DNA from: CALMAK01 sp964392265
GTDB taxonomy: Bacteria; Patescibacteriota; Saccharimonadia; Saccharimonadales; Saccharimonadaceae
Direction of reading: 5' to 3'
DNA: 64,000 bases
Assembly (NCBI GenBank): GCA_964392265.1
Contig: CAYMOS010000002.1
Location: forward strand, 1 to 64,000
Positions 16,681 through 24,196 of this stretch are shown here, in pieces (the first letter of the stretch is position 1; the number at the start of each line of letters is the position of its first letter). A program made the position numbers and the translations under genes. The notes under the pieces are model-generated. The model saw only the letters and a program-made list of their open reading frames with translations, had not been told where the DNA came from and did no database searches.

Positions 16681-18456
16681 ATGTCGACTAAAACAAAAGC
16701 GCCATCTTCGACAACTGACCAATTACATGTTCGTCTTCATAAAAAAGTAAGACATCATTACTACCGGGTGATGCCTGACAAAAAACACCACCGTGTCCTT
16801 ATTTGGGTGGTGTTTTTTGTTATTGCTGGGGTGATTGCCGCTCAATTGTTGTATCCGCCGGATCGCGCCTTACCGCTGGCACGTATCGATGGGCAGCTGG
16901 TGGGGTGGCAACAGGAGAATGATATTGCTACGCGGGCCGAAGAGCAGTTCCAGACGACAAAACTGAAGTTGCAGGTTCAGGACGGGACAGCGAAAGAATA
17001 TCTACTAGCCTTGGCGGGTGCCAATCTAGAGGCTGATCGCACTGCGCGGGCAGTGACTGAATATCCGTTTTGGCAGCGATATATCCCTTTTTCTGTGCTG
17101 TTGCCACGTGACTATGCCTCGCACGATAGTCTGCGTTTCACCGAACCGGTGCTGCGGGCGTTTGCCGATAAAGTGGCGGGCGAGCTTGGCACCAAGCCTG
17201 AGGATGCGAGACTGCAAATAAAAGATGGTGCCTTGGAGGCGCATAGCGAAAAGGCTGGTCAGACGGTTGAGGTTGATGCCCTGATGCAGCAGATCAAAGA
17301 AGCGGCGCTCGCAAACGGTCAAACGGTAGAGCTGGTGGTGCCATCACGCGAGGTAACGCCAACGACTACGGCAAGTGATCTAGAGAAGGTACGTGCGCAG
17401 GCCGAACAGGCACTGTCGATCCCGCTGTCATTAACCGCGGATGGCCAGACATTTACGCCCGATAAGGCCGAGCGCGCCTCCTGGCTTGTACTAGGCGAAA
17501 ATGAGGCGGGATTGGTTGAGCTGCGATTTGATGCTGAAAAGTTACAGCACTACCTTGCGGAACTCAACAAAACGGTCGGGACACCAGCTGGTCAGACCAA
17601 AATCACTTTGGTTGATGGTAACGAGACGGGTCGGCAGACGGGCAGCGAAGGGCGAACGATTGATGCGGAAGTGATTGTTCCGGCGATAGAGATGCATCTG
17701 ATGAAGGCAGAAGGTAATGGTACGATCATCATACCGTTCAAAGCAACCGCCCCACAAATTATCTACAACGAATCGTACACCGCGACGGAGGCAGGGCTGC
17801 GGGCGTATGCAAACGATGCGGCGCGCCGCTATAACGCAGCCATCGCTATTCAGCAGATTGATGGAGGTGGCTGGTCGGCTGATGCACGGGCTGACGTCAG
17901 TATGCCCAGCGCCAGCACTTACAAGTTATATATTGCCAAAATGCTGTTCGACAGAATGGACCGCGGTGAAGTGAAGTGGGATGATCGGATACTTGATACG
18001 ACGGTGTCGGTTTGTTTTGATCGTATGACGATCGCCAGCACTAACCCGTGTGCCGAGGAATGGATCAGGCAGTTCGGACGTACGAATATTAACAATACGC
18101 TGTACGGGCTTGGTTTTAGCAGGGGCACTACCTTTACGAACGAGACGGCGACGCATACGACAGCACGCGACCTACGACACTATATGATTGGTCTCAATAA
18201 CGGCTCGATGGTCGGCGGAGCAAACCGTGATCGCTTGTTGCATTCGTTATCGGTACACCCGTATCGTCAGGGTATCCCAGCTGGCAGTAAAGGACGAGTG
18301 TATGACAAGGTTGGGTTCTTGTGGGATTATACTCATGATGCCGCAATCGTCCATCATCCCAAAGGAACCTATGTCATGGTGGTGATGACGAAAGGGCAAT
18401 CATACGCCAGGATTGCTGCCATCACCCGCGAAGTCGAGAAGATTATGTATCCATAA
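16681..18456 (+). CDS. Membrane-anchored beta-lactamase-fold cell-wall protein
   Basis: The 591-residue protein has a basic cytoplasmic start, one transmembrane helix (about 40-60), a long extracellular region resembling repeated YoaR/PG_binding_4 modules (about 80-350), and a class A beta-lactamase-like domain (about 365-590). The latter has SxxK as STYK (about 411) and KVG near residue 545 in place of KTG. It probably acts on peptidoglycan rather than drugs. TACACT at 16668-16673 ends 7 nt before the ATG, indicating leaderless translation. A perfect terminator hairpin is embedded at codons 34-46. Confidence 0.8.
   Translation: MSTKTKAPSSTTDQLHVRLHKKVRHHYYRVMPDKKHHRVLIWVVFFVIAGVIAAQLLYPPDRALPLARIDGQLVGWQQENDIATRAEEQFQTTKLKLQVQDGTAKEYLLALAGANLEADRTARAVTEYPFWQRYIPFSVLLPRDYASHDSLRFTEPVLRAFADKVAGELGTKPEDARLQIKDGALEAHSEKAGQTVEVDALMQQIKEAALANGQTVELVVPSREVTPTTTASDLEKVRAQAEQALSIPLSLTADGQTFTPDKAERASWLVLGENEAGLVELRFDAEKLQHYLAELNKTVGTPAGQTKITLVDGNETGRQTGSEGRTIDAEVIVPAIEMHLMKAEGNGTIIIPFKATAPQIIYNESYTATEAGLRAYANDAARRYNAAIAIQQIDGGGWSADARADVSMPSASTYKLYIAKMLFDRMDRGEVKWDDRILDTTVSVCFDRMTIASTNPCAEEWIRQFGRTNINNTLYGLGFSRGTTFTNETATHTTARDLRHYMIGLNNGSMVGGANRDRLLHSLSVHPYRQGIPAGSKGRVYDKVGFLWDYTHDAAIVHHPKGTYVMVVMTKGQSYARIAAITREVEKIMYP
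16780..16818 (+). terminator. Perfect intrinsic terminator inside the 16681 gene
   Basis: A 13-bp stem with complementary A and T runs (ACACCACC/GGTGGTGT core) ends in TTTTTT. It lies about 100 bp into the coding region, ahead of the membrane-helix codons. Confidence 0.75.
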
Positions 18457-18475
18457 CAGTGGTACAATGGGAATA

Positions 18476-19192
18476 ATGAAACAACGTTTAGATCAATTAG
18501 TGGTGGCACGCGGGCTGGCACCGACGCGCTCGCAGGCTGAAAGTTGGATTCGCCTTGGCAAAGTGACGCTAGGGGGACGAGTGATTACCAAGCCGGGATT
18601 CTTTGCCGATGACGCGCAGGATGTTCAATTGCTGGCCGAAGAACAGTACGTCAGCCGGGCAGGGTTAAAACTGGCCAGTGTTGCCAAGGTATTTCGGGCT
18701 GATTTCACCAACAAGGTCGTGCTTGATGTTGGTTCGTCGACTGGTGGTTTTACAGATTATGCCTTGCAGCACGGTGCTCGCAAGGTCGTTGCGATTGATG
18801 TTGGTACTGATCAGCTACATCCCAGTTTGCGTGGTGATCAGCGGATTGAGCTACATGAAAAAACGGACATTCGTGATTTTACCCCTAGCGAGACCCCAGA
18901 TATAGTGGTGATTGATGTATCATTCATTAGCTTGCGCCAAATACTGCCGCATGTGGCCAAAGTATCCGGCAAGTCGACACAAATTTATGCCATGGTCAAG
19001 CCACAGTTTGAGGCGAGTCGTCAGCAGATTACCAGCAGTGGCGTGATCAAGAACGACGGCGTGCGTCGTAGCATCCTAAAAGATTTCGAACAATGGGCGA
19101 AGAACTACTTCATTATTCAGGATAAAGCAGATAGCCAAGTGAAGGGCGCACGTGGTAACGTAGAACGATTTTACCTCTTGAAAAAATTATAG
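18476..19192 (+). CDS. tlyA: TlyA-family rRNA 2'-O-methyltransferase
   Basis: The 238-residue enzyme has an N-terminal S4 RNA-binding domain (residues 1-60: RLDQLVVARGLAPTRSQAE) and an FtsJ-like methyltransferase with SAM motif LDVGSSTGGFTDY (about 85), IDVSFISLRQILP and VKPQFE. TlyA methylates cytidines of 16S and 23S rRNA; related proteins were called hemolysins. I use the ATG at 18476: TACAAT (18463-18468) ends 7 nt before it, so the gene is probably leaderless. The longer open frame upstream overlaps the previous gene. Confidence 0.92.
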   Translation: MKQRLDQLVVARGLAPTRSQAESWIRLGKVTLGGRVITKPGFFADDAQDVQLLAEEQYVSRAGLKLASVAKVFRADFTNKVVLDVGSSTGGFTDYALQHGARKVVAIDVGTDQLHPSLRGDQRIELHEKTDIRDFTPSETPDIVVIDVSFISLRQILPHVAKVSGKSTQIYAMVKPQFEASRQQITSSGVIKNDGVRRSILKDFEQWAKNYFIIQDKADSQVKGARGNVERFYLLKKL

Positions 19193-19195
19193 ATA

Positions 19196-19223
19196 TTTAC
19201 TTTTTAATATACTATGATATAAT
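19196..19223 (+). promoter_or_regulatory. Promoter of the G+C-rich surface protein gene
   Basis: TTTACT (19196-19201), a 16-bp spacer and TATAAT (19218-19223) lie in AT-rich chromosome-like DNA. They drive a leader of about 145 nt of mixed composition that ends in GGGGAGAGAGG 5 nt before the ATG. A CCCC/GGGG hairpin (about 19348-19365) may occlude this ribosome site. Confidence 0.6.
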
Positions 19224-19376
19224 ATTCAAGTTATGGACCGCACCCGAGGTGGGGACCGTACGCGCTGGGATAAGCTCCTGAAGAGTTGAGCTGCCCAGCA
19301 GTTTGACAATTCATCATCTTATCTCAGCAAGTCCATTTACCGACACCCCCGCCATCAGCAGGGGAGAGAGGACGTC

Positions 19377-21536
19377 ATGTCCCGGAAGTTCGAACCGCTG
19401 CGGTGGTTCTTGGCGGCGGCTCTGTCCGCCGCCCTCGTCGTGGGAGGCCCCCTGGCTGCCCACGCCGACCCGTCCAGTCCGTCTGACGAGCCGTCGACCA
19501 GCCAGGTCGACAACAGCAAGAAGGACGACAACAAGACCGACAAGGACACGAAGAAGTCCGAGCCGGCCCCAGCCCCCGACCCCAAGCCCGAACCGACCAA
19601 GACGAAGGAGCAACCGAAGTCCGACCCCAAGCCGGATCCGACTCCCAAGGTCGACAAGCCGAAGATCAAGACTGATCCCGTCGCCGACCCGGTGGAGAAG
19701 CCGAAGGCCGACGACGATGCCAACAAGCCGGCTCCGAAGTCCTCGGAGACGGCCAAGCCCAAGGCTGACCCGAAGCCGTCCGAGACGGCCAAGCCCAGCC
19801 CGGCACCTTCGGACCCGCCCAACCCCAAGGTCACCTTCGAGCAGGACAAGCCCGACTTGTCCTGCGAGTACGGTGTCCGGGTCAGGGAGCGAGCGATCCT
19901 CACTCCCTACGTCTGGGATGGCAAGCAGTGGGTGCTCGGCACGCCACTGCCGCCCGGTCCTTGGTCGGACTGGGCCTTCGAGCGTGATCTCACGCCCGAA
20001 GAGGCAATCCAGACGGGCTGCCTGGGCCCGAAGCCCTCGAAGGCCGACAAGGTCGTCGAAGGCAATTGGTCACCGTGGTCCACCGAGCAGCCCAGCTGCA
20101 AGGTGCCCACGGTCACGCAGAGCCGGACCCAGAAGATCACCACGACCAAATACACCTACGAGGCCAAGCTGGTCGAAGGCGATTGGGAGTGGGTCGAGAA
20201 GGCCACCACCTCCTCGGTCCCCAAGACCGAGAACCGTTCGGTCAGCCTGACCCCGGAGCAGTTGGCGGAGTGCCCGTCGAACCTGCCCAAGGTGAACGTG
20301 CCCAGCGTGGCCGTCACCAATCAGGTCTGCACCGTGGGCGATCAGGGTGCAGCCGTCTTCACCGGCGGCAGCATCGTGGTCACCACCCCTCAGGGCGTCA
20401 GCGTGTCCGTCACCGGTAACGGTGGTGCGGTCTCCGACCTCACCAACGTCGCGCCGGGGGCGTACACCGTCACGGCCACCCGGTCGGACGACACCCAGTG
20501 GGGCAATACGACCGGGTGGACGGTCACCGGTAACACCGCCACCAAGACCATCGCGGTCGAGGCGGCGGCGGACTGCACGGTGACTCAGCCCAACCCCAAG
20601 GTCACCTTCGAGCAGGACAAGCCCGACTTGTCCTGCGAGTACGGTGTCCGGGTCAGGGAGCGAGCGATCCTCACTCCCTACGTCTGGGATGGCAAGCAGT
20701 GGGTGCTCGGCACGCCACTGCCGCCCGGTCCTTGGTCGGACTGGGCCTTCGAGCGTGATCTCACGCCCGAAGAGGCAATCCAGACGGGCTGCCTGGGCCC
20801 GAAGCCCTCGAAGGCCGACAAGGTCGTCGAAGGTGACTACGAGGGGCCCAACCCCTCGTGCACGGCTCCGTCAGTCAAGTGGTACCGGACCATCTACACC
20901 ACCAAGTACACGTACGAGGCCGCCCTGGTCGAAGGCGTGTGGGGCTGGGTGGAGTTCTCGAAGACCTCTGAGGCCAAGGACCCGACCCCCAAGGTCGTGA
21001 CCCTGTCCGAGGAGGAACTGGAGGCCTGCCAGCCGGGTGAGTCGGCCGGTGCCGCCCTGTACTACGGGGTGGAGAAGTGTGAGGCTTGGGTGACCGCGTC
21101 CTACTTCGCTGACACGAAGAAGGACACGACCTTCGTCTTCACGGCGAAGATCGAGGGTTACGATACCTACCAGCACACCATCCTGCTCGCCGCTGGTGAC
21201 TGGGACGTCTGGGACTACACCGGCTTCCCGACGGGCCGCGATATCCGCATCTCGGTTTCGACCAATGGCAAGGTGCTCGACAGCGGCGTCATCAAGGCGC
21301 CCAAGTCCTGCTCCAAGCCGGACAAGCCGTCCACGCCGTCCACGCCGGACAGCAAGCCGAAGCCCAAGCCGTCGTCCCCGACCGTCACCCCTCCGGGTGT
21401 CGACGAGGATGGTGGCGACGGACTCCGGGCCGAGGCGTCGTCTCAGCCGCTGGGCTGGGCGATCGGTGGCGGTGTTTTGGCCCTGATCGTGACCGGCCTG
21501 GTCTTGGCCTATGGCCGGGGCCACAGGGCCTCCTGA
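19377..21536 (+). CDS. G+C-rich secreted surface protein with long repeats and C-terminal anchor
   Basis: The 719-residue protein has a signal peptide (residues 1-31, AAALSAALVVGGPLAAHA), a Pro/Lys/Asp/Thr-rich stalk (32-145) suited to spanning a wall, two identical 82-residue modules (about 147-229 and 404-486), each paired with a related KYTYEA-containing module, an intervening beta-rich domain, a second Pro/Ser-rich linker, and a C-terminal transmembrane helix followed by RGHRAS. This is sortase-substrate architecture, but no LPXTG or LAXTG is seen; LRAEA precedes the helix. Codons use C/G in the third position far more than neighbouring genes, implying transfer, perhaps from Actinobacteria. 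Sortase-like gene 21743 follows. Confidence 0.8.
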   Translation: MSRKFEPLRWFLAAALSAALVVGGPLAAHADPSSPSDEPSTSQVDNSKKDDNKTDKDTKKSEPAPAPDPKPEPTKTKEQPKSDPKPDPTPKVDKPKIKTDPVADPVEKPKADDDANKPAPKSSETAKPKADPKPSETAKPSPAPSDPPNPKVTFEQDKPDLSCEYGVRVRERAILTPYVWDGKQWVLGTPLPPGPWSDWAFERDLTPEEAIQTGCLGPKPSKADKVVEGNWSPWSTEQPSCKVPTVTQSRTQKITTTKYTYEAKLVEGDWEWVEKATTSSVPKTENRSVSLTPEQLAECPSNLPKVNVPSVAVTNQVCTVGDQGAAVFTGGSIVVTTPQGVSVSVTGNGGAVSDLTNVAPGAYTVTATRSDDTQWGNTTGWTVTGNTATKTIAVEAAADCTVTQPNPKVTFEQDKPDLSCEYGVRVRERAILTPYVWDGKQWVLGTPLPPGPWSDWAFERDLTPEEAIQTGCLGPKPSKADKVVEGDYEGPNPSCTAPSVKWYRTIYTTKYTYEAALVEGVWGWVEFSKTSEAKDPTPKVVTLSEEELEACQPGESAGAALYYGVEKCEAWVTASYFADTKKDTTFVFTAKIEGYDTYQHTILLAAGDWDVWDYTGFPTGRDIRISVSTNGKVLDSGVIKAPKSCSKPDKPSTPSTPDSKPKPKPSSPTVTPPGVDEDGGDGLRAEASSQPLGWAIGGGVLALIVTGLVLAYGRGHRAS
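19817..20062 (+). repeat. 246-bp direct repeat, copy 1
   Basis: Identical, as far as I can read, to 20588-20833 over 246 bp, an offset of 771 bp (257 codons), so exchange between copies would keep the frame. Encodes the module running from PKVTFEQDKPDL to ADKVVEG. Confidence 0.93.
20588..20833 (+). repeat. 246-bp direct repeat, copy 2
   Basis: Second identical copy. The sequence diverges abruptly at both edges, suggesting recent duplication or gene conversion. Confidence 0.93.
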
Positions 21537-21586
21537 GAGATGATGAATAACAAGGGTGTGCTGCCTCGCTAGGTGGTGCACTCCCG

Positions 21587-21623
21587 GCCTCGGAGTCGTT
21601 GCCCCGTGCATCGACTCCGAGGC
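21587..21623 (+). terminator. Terminator-like hairpin after the surface protein gene
   Basis: A perfect 12-bp stem GCCTCGGAGTCG/CGACTCCGAGGC is followed by CTCTCTCATTTCT. This weak T-run is of the high-G+C bacterial style, fitting a foreign origin of the island. Confidence 0.7.
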
Positions 21624-21642
21624 CTCTCTCATTTCTGAGGGT

Positions 21643-21671
21643 TTTACAAATAATTGGTATTATGCTATAAT
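21643..21671 (+). promoter_or_regulatory. Promoter of the sortase-like gene
   Basis: TTTACA (21643-21648), a 17-bp spacer and TATAAT (21666-21671) with the local TATGC extension match the chromosome's own promoter style. Confidence 0.75.
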
Positions 21672-21742
21672 ATAAGGTACGCCCACTTCACGTTCTGTGT
21701 CGACTGGGTTTACCTCAAAATAAACCCATCTAGGAGGTGGAT

Positions 21743-22450
21743 ATGTGGCGCAAGCTGCTCGCCATTTTGTGTGGCTCATTGGCTGCGATGTGCTTTGGGT
21801 ACGCCGGTTGGTACTACGTCAACGTCTACAGTGATGTTGAAGTGCCCTCGGCCCCATTGCCCTCGGAGGTTCCGCGGATCACCGTGCCAGTGGACGACGA
21901 CAGTGCGTCGACGCCTCCGGCTGTCCCGCATCCCAACGAACCTCGGGGCGACCCGACCCAGTTGGTCGTCTACCGCGGGTCAAAGATGATCGTCTCGATG
22001 GAGTTCGCACCGATGGTGCTGACTGCGGAGGGATGGGAATCTCAGTGCGGTAAGGTGGCCTGGCGGAGCGACGCTGACTGGCCGCGACCGGGTGCCATGA
22101 GCCTCAATCGGGCTCGGATCACCGGGCACGTTTGGTGTTACCGGGAGACCTACGACCTGGACAATCTGCGTCAGGTTCGTAAAGGCGACCGCGCCAAAGT
22201 CTATTACTCGTCTGGCGACATCGTCGTCGGTGAGGCTGAGGAGGCGGCCAAGTCCATCCCCAAGAATCAACTGAACGTTGAAAAGAAAGGGGAGCGCAAC
22301 CCGGCGCTGCGCAACGCCAGCAAGGCGCGGACCTTCCGCGTCACGACGTGCGATACCGACTCGGTTCGTCGCGCCAACGGACATCTGTCCGAGAACGTGT
22401 ACGTGCCGTACAAGGTCATCGAGATCTTGTACGCTGAGAAGAAAGGATAG
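21743..22450 (+). CDS. Sortase-family transpeptidase
   Basis: The 235-residue protein has an N-terminal membrane anchor (about 4-27), a Pro-rich spacer, and a sortase beta-barrel with the catalytic His in ITGHVW (His129), Cys in RVTTCD (Cys203) and Arg in the following SVRR. GDRAKVYYSSGDIV matches the conserved GD strand. It should join surface proteins to the cell wall or each other; the adjacent 19377 protein is the obvious substrate, although that lacks a canonical signal. The ATG at 21743 is set by AGGAGG (21732-21737). A GGGTTT/AAACCC hairpin precedes it. Codons are G+C-rich, so it shares the island's origin. Confidence 0.82.
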   Translation: MWRKLLAILCGSLAAMCFGYAGWYYVNVYSDVEVPSAPLPSEVPRITVPVDDDSASTPPAVPHPNEPRGDPTQLVVYRGSKMIVSMEFAPMVLTAEGWESQCGKVAWRSDADWPRPGAMSLNRARITGHVWCYRETYDLDNLRQVRKGDRAKVYYSSGDIVVGEAEEAAKSIPKNQLNVEKKGERNPALRNASKARTFRVTTCDTDSVRRANGHLSENVYVPYKVIEILYAEKKG

Positions 22451-22486
22451 TCACCAACGGCGGCTTAATCCAGGAAGATTTTGAGG

Positions 22487-22512
22487 TACCCCGCCAGTCG
22501 CCTGGCGGGGTA
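22487..22512. terminator. Bidirectional terminator between sortase and ychF
   Basis: A perfect stem TACCCCGCCAG/CTGGCGGGGTA lies between converging genes, with T-rich sequence on the plus-strand exit. Confidence 0.8.
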
Positions 22513-22519
22513 TTCTCAT

Positions 22520-23602
22520 TTAGACGTTAAATCGAAACTCAACCACGTCGTCAGGTTGCATGACGTAATCTTTACCCTCGGTGCGCATAGTGCCGGCTGA
22601 TCGGGCGGCGGCCTCTGACCCGGCGGCGATCAAGTCAGGATAACTAACAATCTGTGCGGCAATGAATCCTCGTTCAAAATCAGTATGAATCACCCCGGCG
22701 GCCTGCGGTGCAGTGGCGCCTTTTTTGATGGTCCAAGCACGGACTTCTTTTGGTCCGGCGGTCAGATAACTTTGCAGTCCCAGTGTGTCGTAGGCGGCGT
22801 GGATCATTTGCTGCAACCCCGTCTCGTTGACGCCGTAACTTTCTAATAACTCGCGGGCGTCATCCTCGTCGAGGCCTTTTAATTCTTCTTCTAATTTTGC
22901 CGAGACGAACAACGAGGCGGCTGGGGCGACCAGGGCGGATAATGCTTTCTTTTTATCCTCATTCGTCAACGTGTCCTCATCGACATTAAAGGCATAAATC
23001 ACCGGTTTTGCCGTCAGCAGGTGCAGGTCGGCGATGTGCTCTTCGTCGAGGCTGGGTAGGGCAGACAGCGGCGTGCCTGATTCGAGGTGACGCAGCAGGC
23101 TTTCGAGGTATCCCATCGTGACTTTAGCAGTGGGTTTGGCTTTGGCCTCTTTTTGCAGACGAGGCAGGCGGTTCTCGATGGTCTGGATATCTGCCAATAT
23201 TAATTCGGTATTGATGATCTCGATATCGGCCTTTGGATCAACGACGCCGTTGTCGTGGCGCAGAATCTCGCTGTTTTCGAAGGCACGCACAATGTGGACG
23301 ATGGCATTACATTGGCGAATATTGGCCAGGAATTTGTTGCCCAGACCTTCGCCTTTGCTGGCACCGGCCACTAGTCCAGCGATGTCAACAAAAGTAACGG
23401 TGGCGGGGATCAATTTGGTCGACCCATAAATGTCGGCGAGGTGTTGTAATCGTTCGTCAGGAACAGGAACGATGCCGGTATTGGGCTCGATGGTCGCAAA
23501 CGGATAATTGGCGGCCAGGATGTCGTTATTAGTGAGGGCATTAAAAAGCGTTGATTTACCAACATTAGGTAATCCGACGATGCCAATAGAAACAGAACTC
23601 AT
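22520..23602 (-). CDS. ychF: Obg-family GTPase YchF
   Basis: The 360-residue protein is a universally conserved P-loop ATPase/GTPase linked to ribosomes and stress. It shows Walker A GLPNVGKST (residues 8-16), NYPFATIEPNTGIV, DIAGLV, a coiled-coil insert (about 130-200), NVDE and a C-terminal TGS domain ending in DDVVEFRFNV. The minus-strand TATACT at 23615-23610 ends 7 nt before the chosen ATG and no Shine-Dalgarno is present, indicating leaderless translation; the longer open frame upstream is not used. Confidence 0.95.
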   Translation of the reverse strand: MSSVSIGIVGLPNVGKSTLFNALTNNDILAANYPFATIEPNTGIVPVPDERLQHLADIYGSTKLIPATVTFVDIAGLVAGASKGEGLGNKFLANIRQCNAIVHIVRAFENSEILRHDNGVVDPKADIEIINTELILADIQTIENRLPRLQKEAKAKPTAKVTMGYLESLLRHLESGTPLSALPSLDEEHIADLHLLTAKPVIYAFNVDEDTLTNEDKKKALSALVAPAASLFVSAKLEEELKGLDEDDARELLESYGVNETGLQQMIHAAYDTLGLQSYLTAGPKEVRAWTIKKGATAPQAAGVIHTDFERGFIAAQIVSYPDLIAAGSEAAARSAGTMRTEGKDYVMQPDDVVEFRFNV

Positions 23603-23714
23603 AGGATGTAGTATACCAGCAACAGGGGTAAAAGAGAACCTATTGACGAGCAAAAAGTGCAGCAGAGGAAGCCTTGAATATGCTTTTGTCATCCTGTATG
23701 ATGAAAGCATAAGT

Positions 23715-24191
23715 ATGAAAAAGCATGTTGTTATTATCGGGGGAGCAATTATCATCATAGGGGCCTTGATTGGCTACGGAGTCATGGCGGGATGGGTTCA
23801 GTTTGGTAAAACAACAGCTGATCTAACAGATCATCGTGTCTGTGCTGACATGATTGGTCCATGGAATACACTGATGGGTGATGAGGCAACATCTCGTGGT
23901 ACGGATGATCTCACTGCCAAGATTACAGAAATTGAATCGAAGGACCGATATGATCTCGATCCTACTTGTAATTACATGTTGTTTCGGGCCTACCTGATGA
24001 CCGCTGGCCTTGAAGGGGCAACCAAAGCTTTTGATCGTCTCAAGGCGCAGACTGCTCAGGGGCTTAATCCATCAATTGAACTGGTTGATATTACTCGCAT
24101 GAGTGAAGTGGAGCGTGTTCTGAAGGAACTGCGAGATGAACTAGAACATCCAGCTGAGATCAATGAAGATGGTCTCTCACAGGGAGGCTAG
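23715..24191 (+). CDS. Single-pass membrane-anchored protein of unknown function
   Basis: 158 residues: an N-terminal transmembrane helix (about 4-27), then a helical extracellular domain with two cysteines (HRVCAD and PTCNYM) that could pair. TTGAAT, a 17-bp spacer and TATGAT place transcription start within a few bases of the ATG. It lies 5 bp before the large secreted protein gene and leads the pilus locus, so an accessory role is possible. No family is recognised. Confidence 0.7.
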   Translation: MKKHVVIIGGAIIIIGALIGYGVMAGWVQFGKTTADLTDHRVCADMIGPWNTLMGDEATSRGTDDLTAKITEIESKDRYDLDPTCNYMLFRAYLMTAGLEGATKAFDRLKAQTAQGLNPSIELVDITRMSEVERVLKELRDELEHPAEINEDGLSQGG

Positions 24192-24196
24192 TCAGT

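Noticed and set aside
19303..20250. 315-codon Arg/Pro/Ser-rich frame overlapping the surface protein gene
   Set aside because: It is a shifted reading of the G+C-rich gene; the accepted frame has a signal peptide, repeats, a membrane anchor and a ribosome site.
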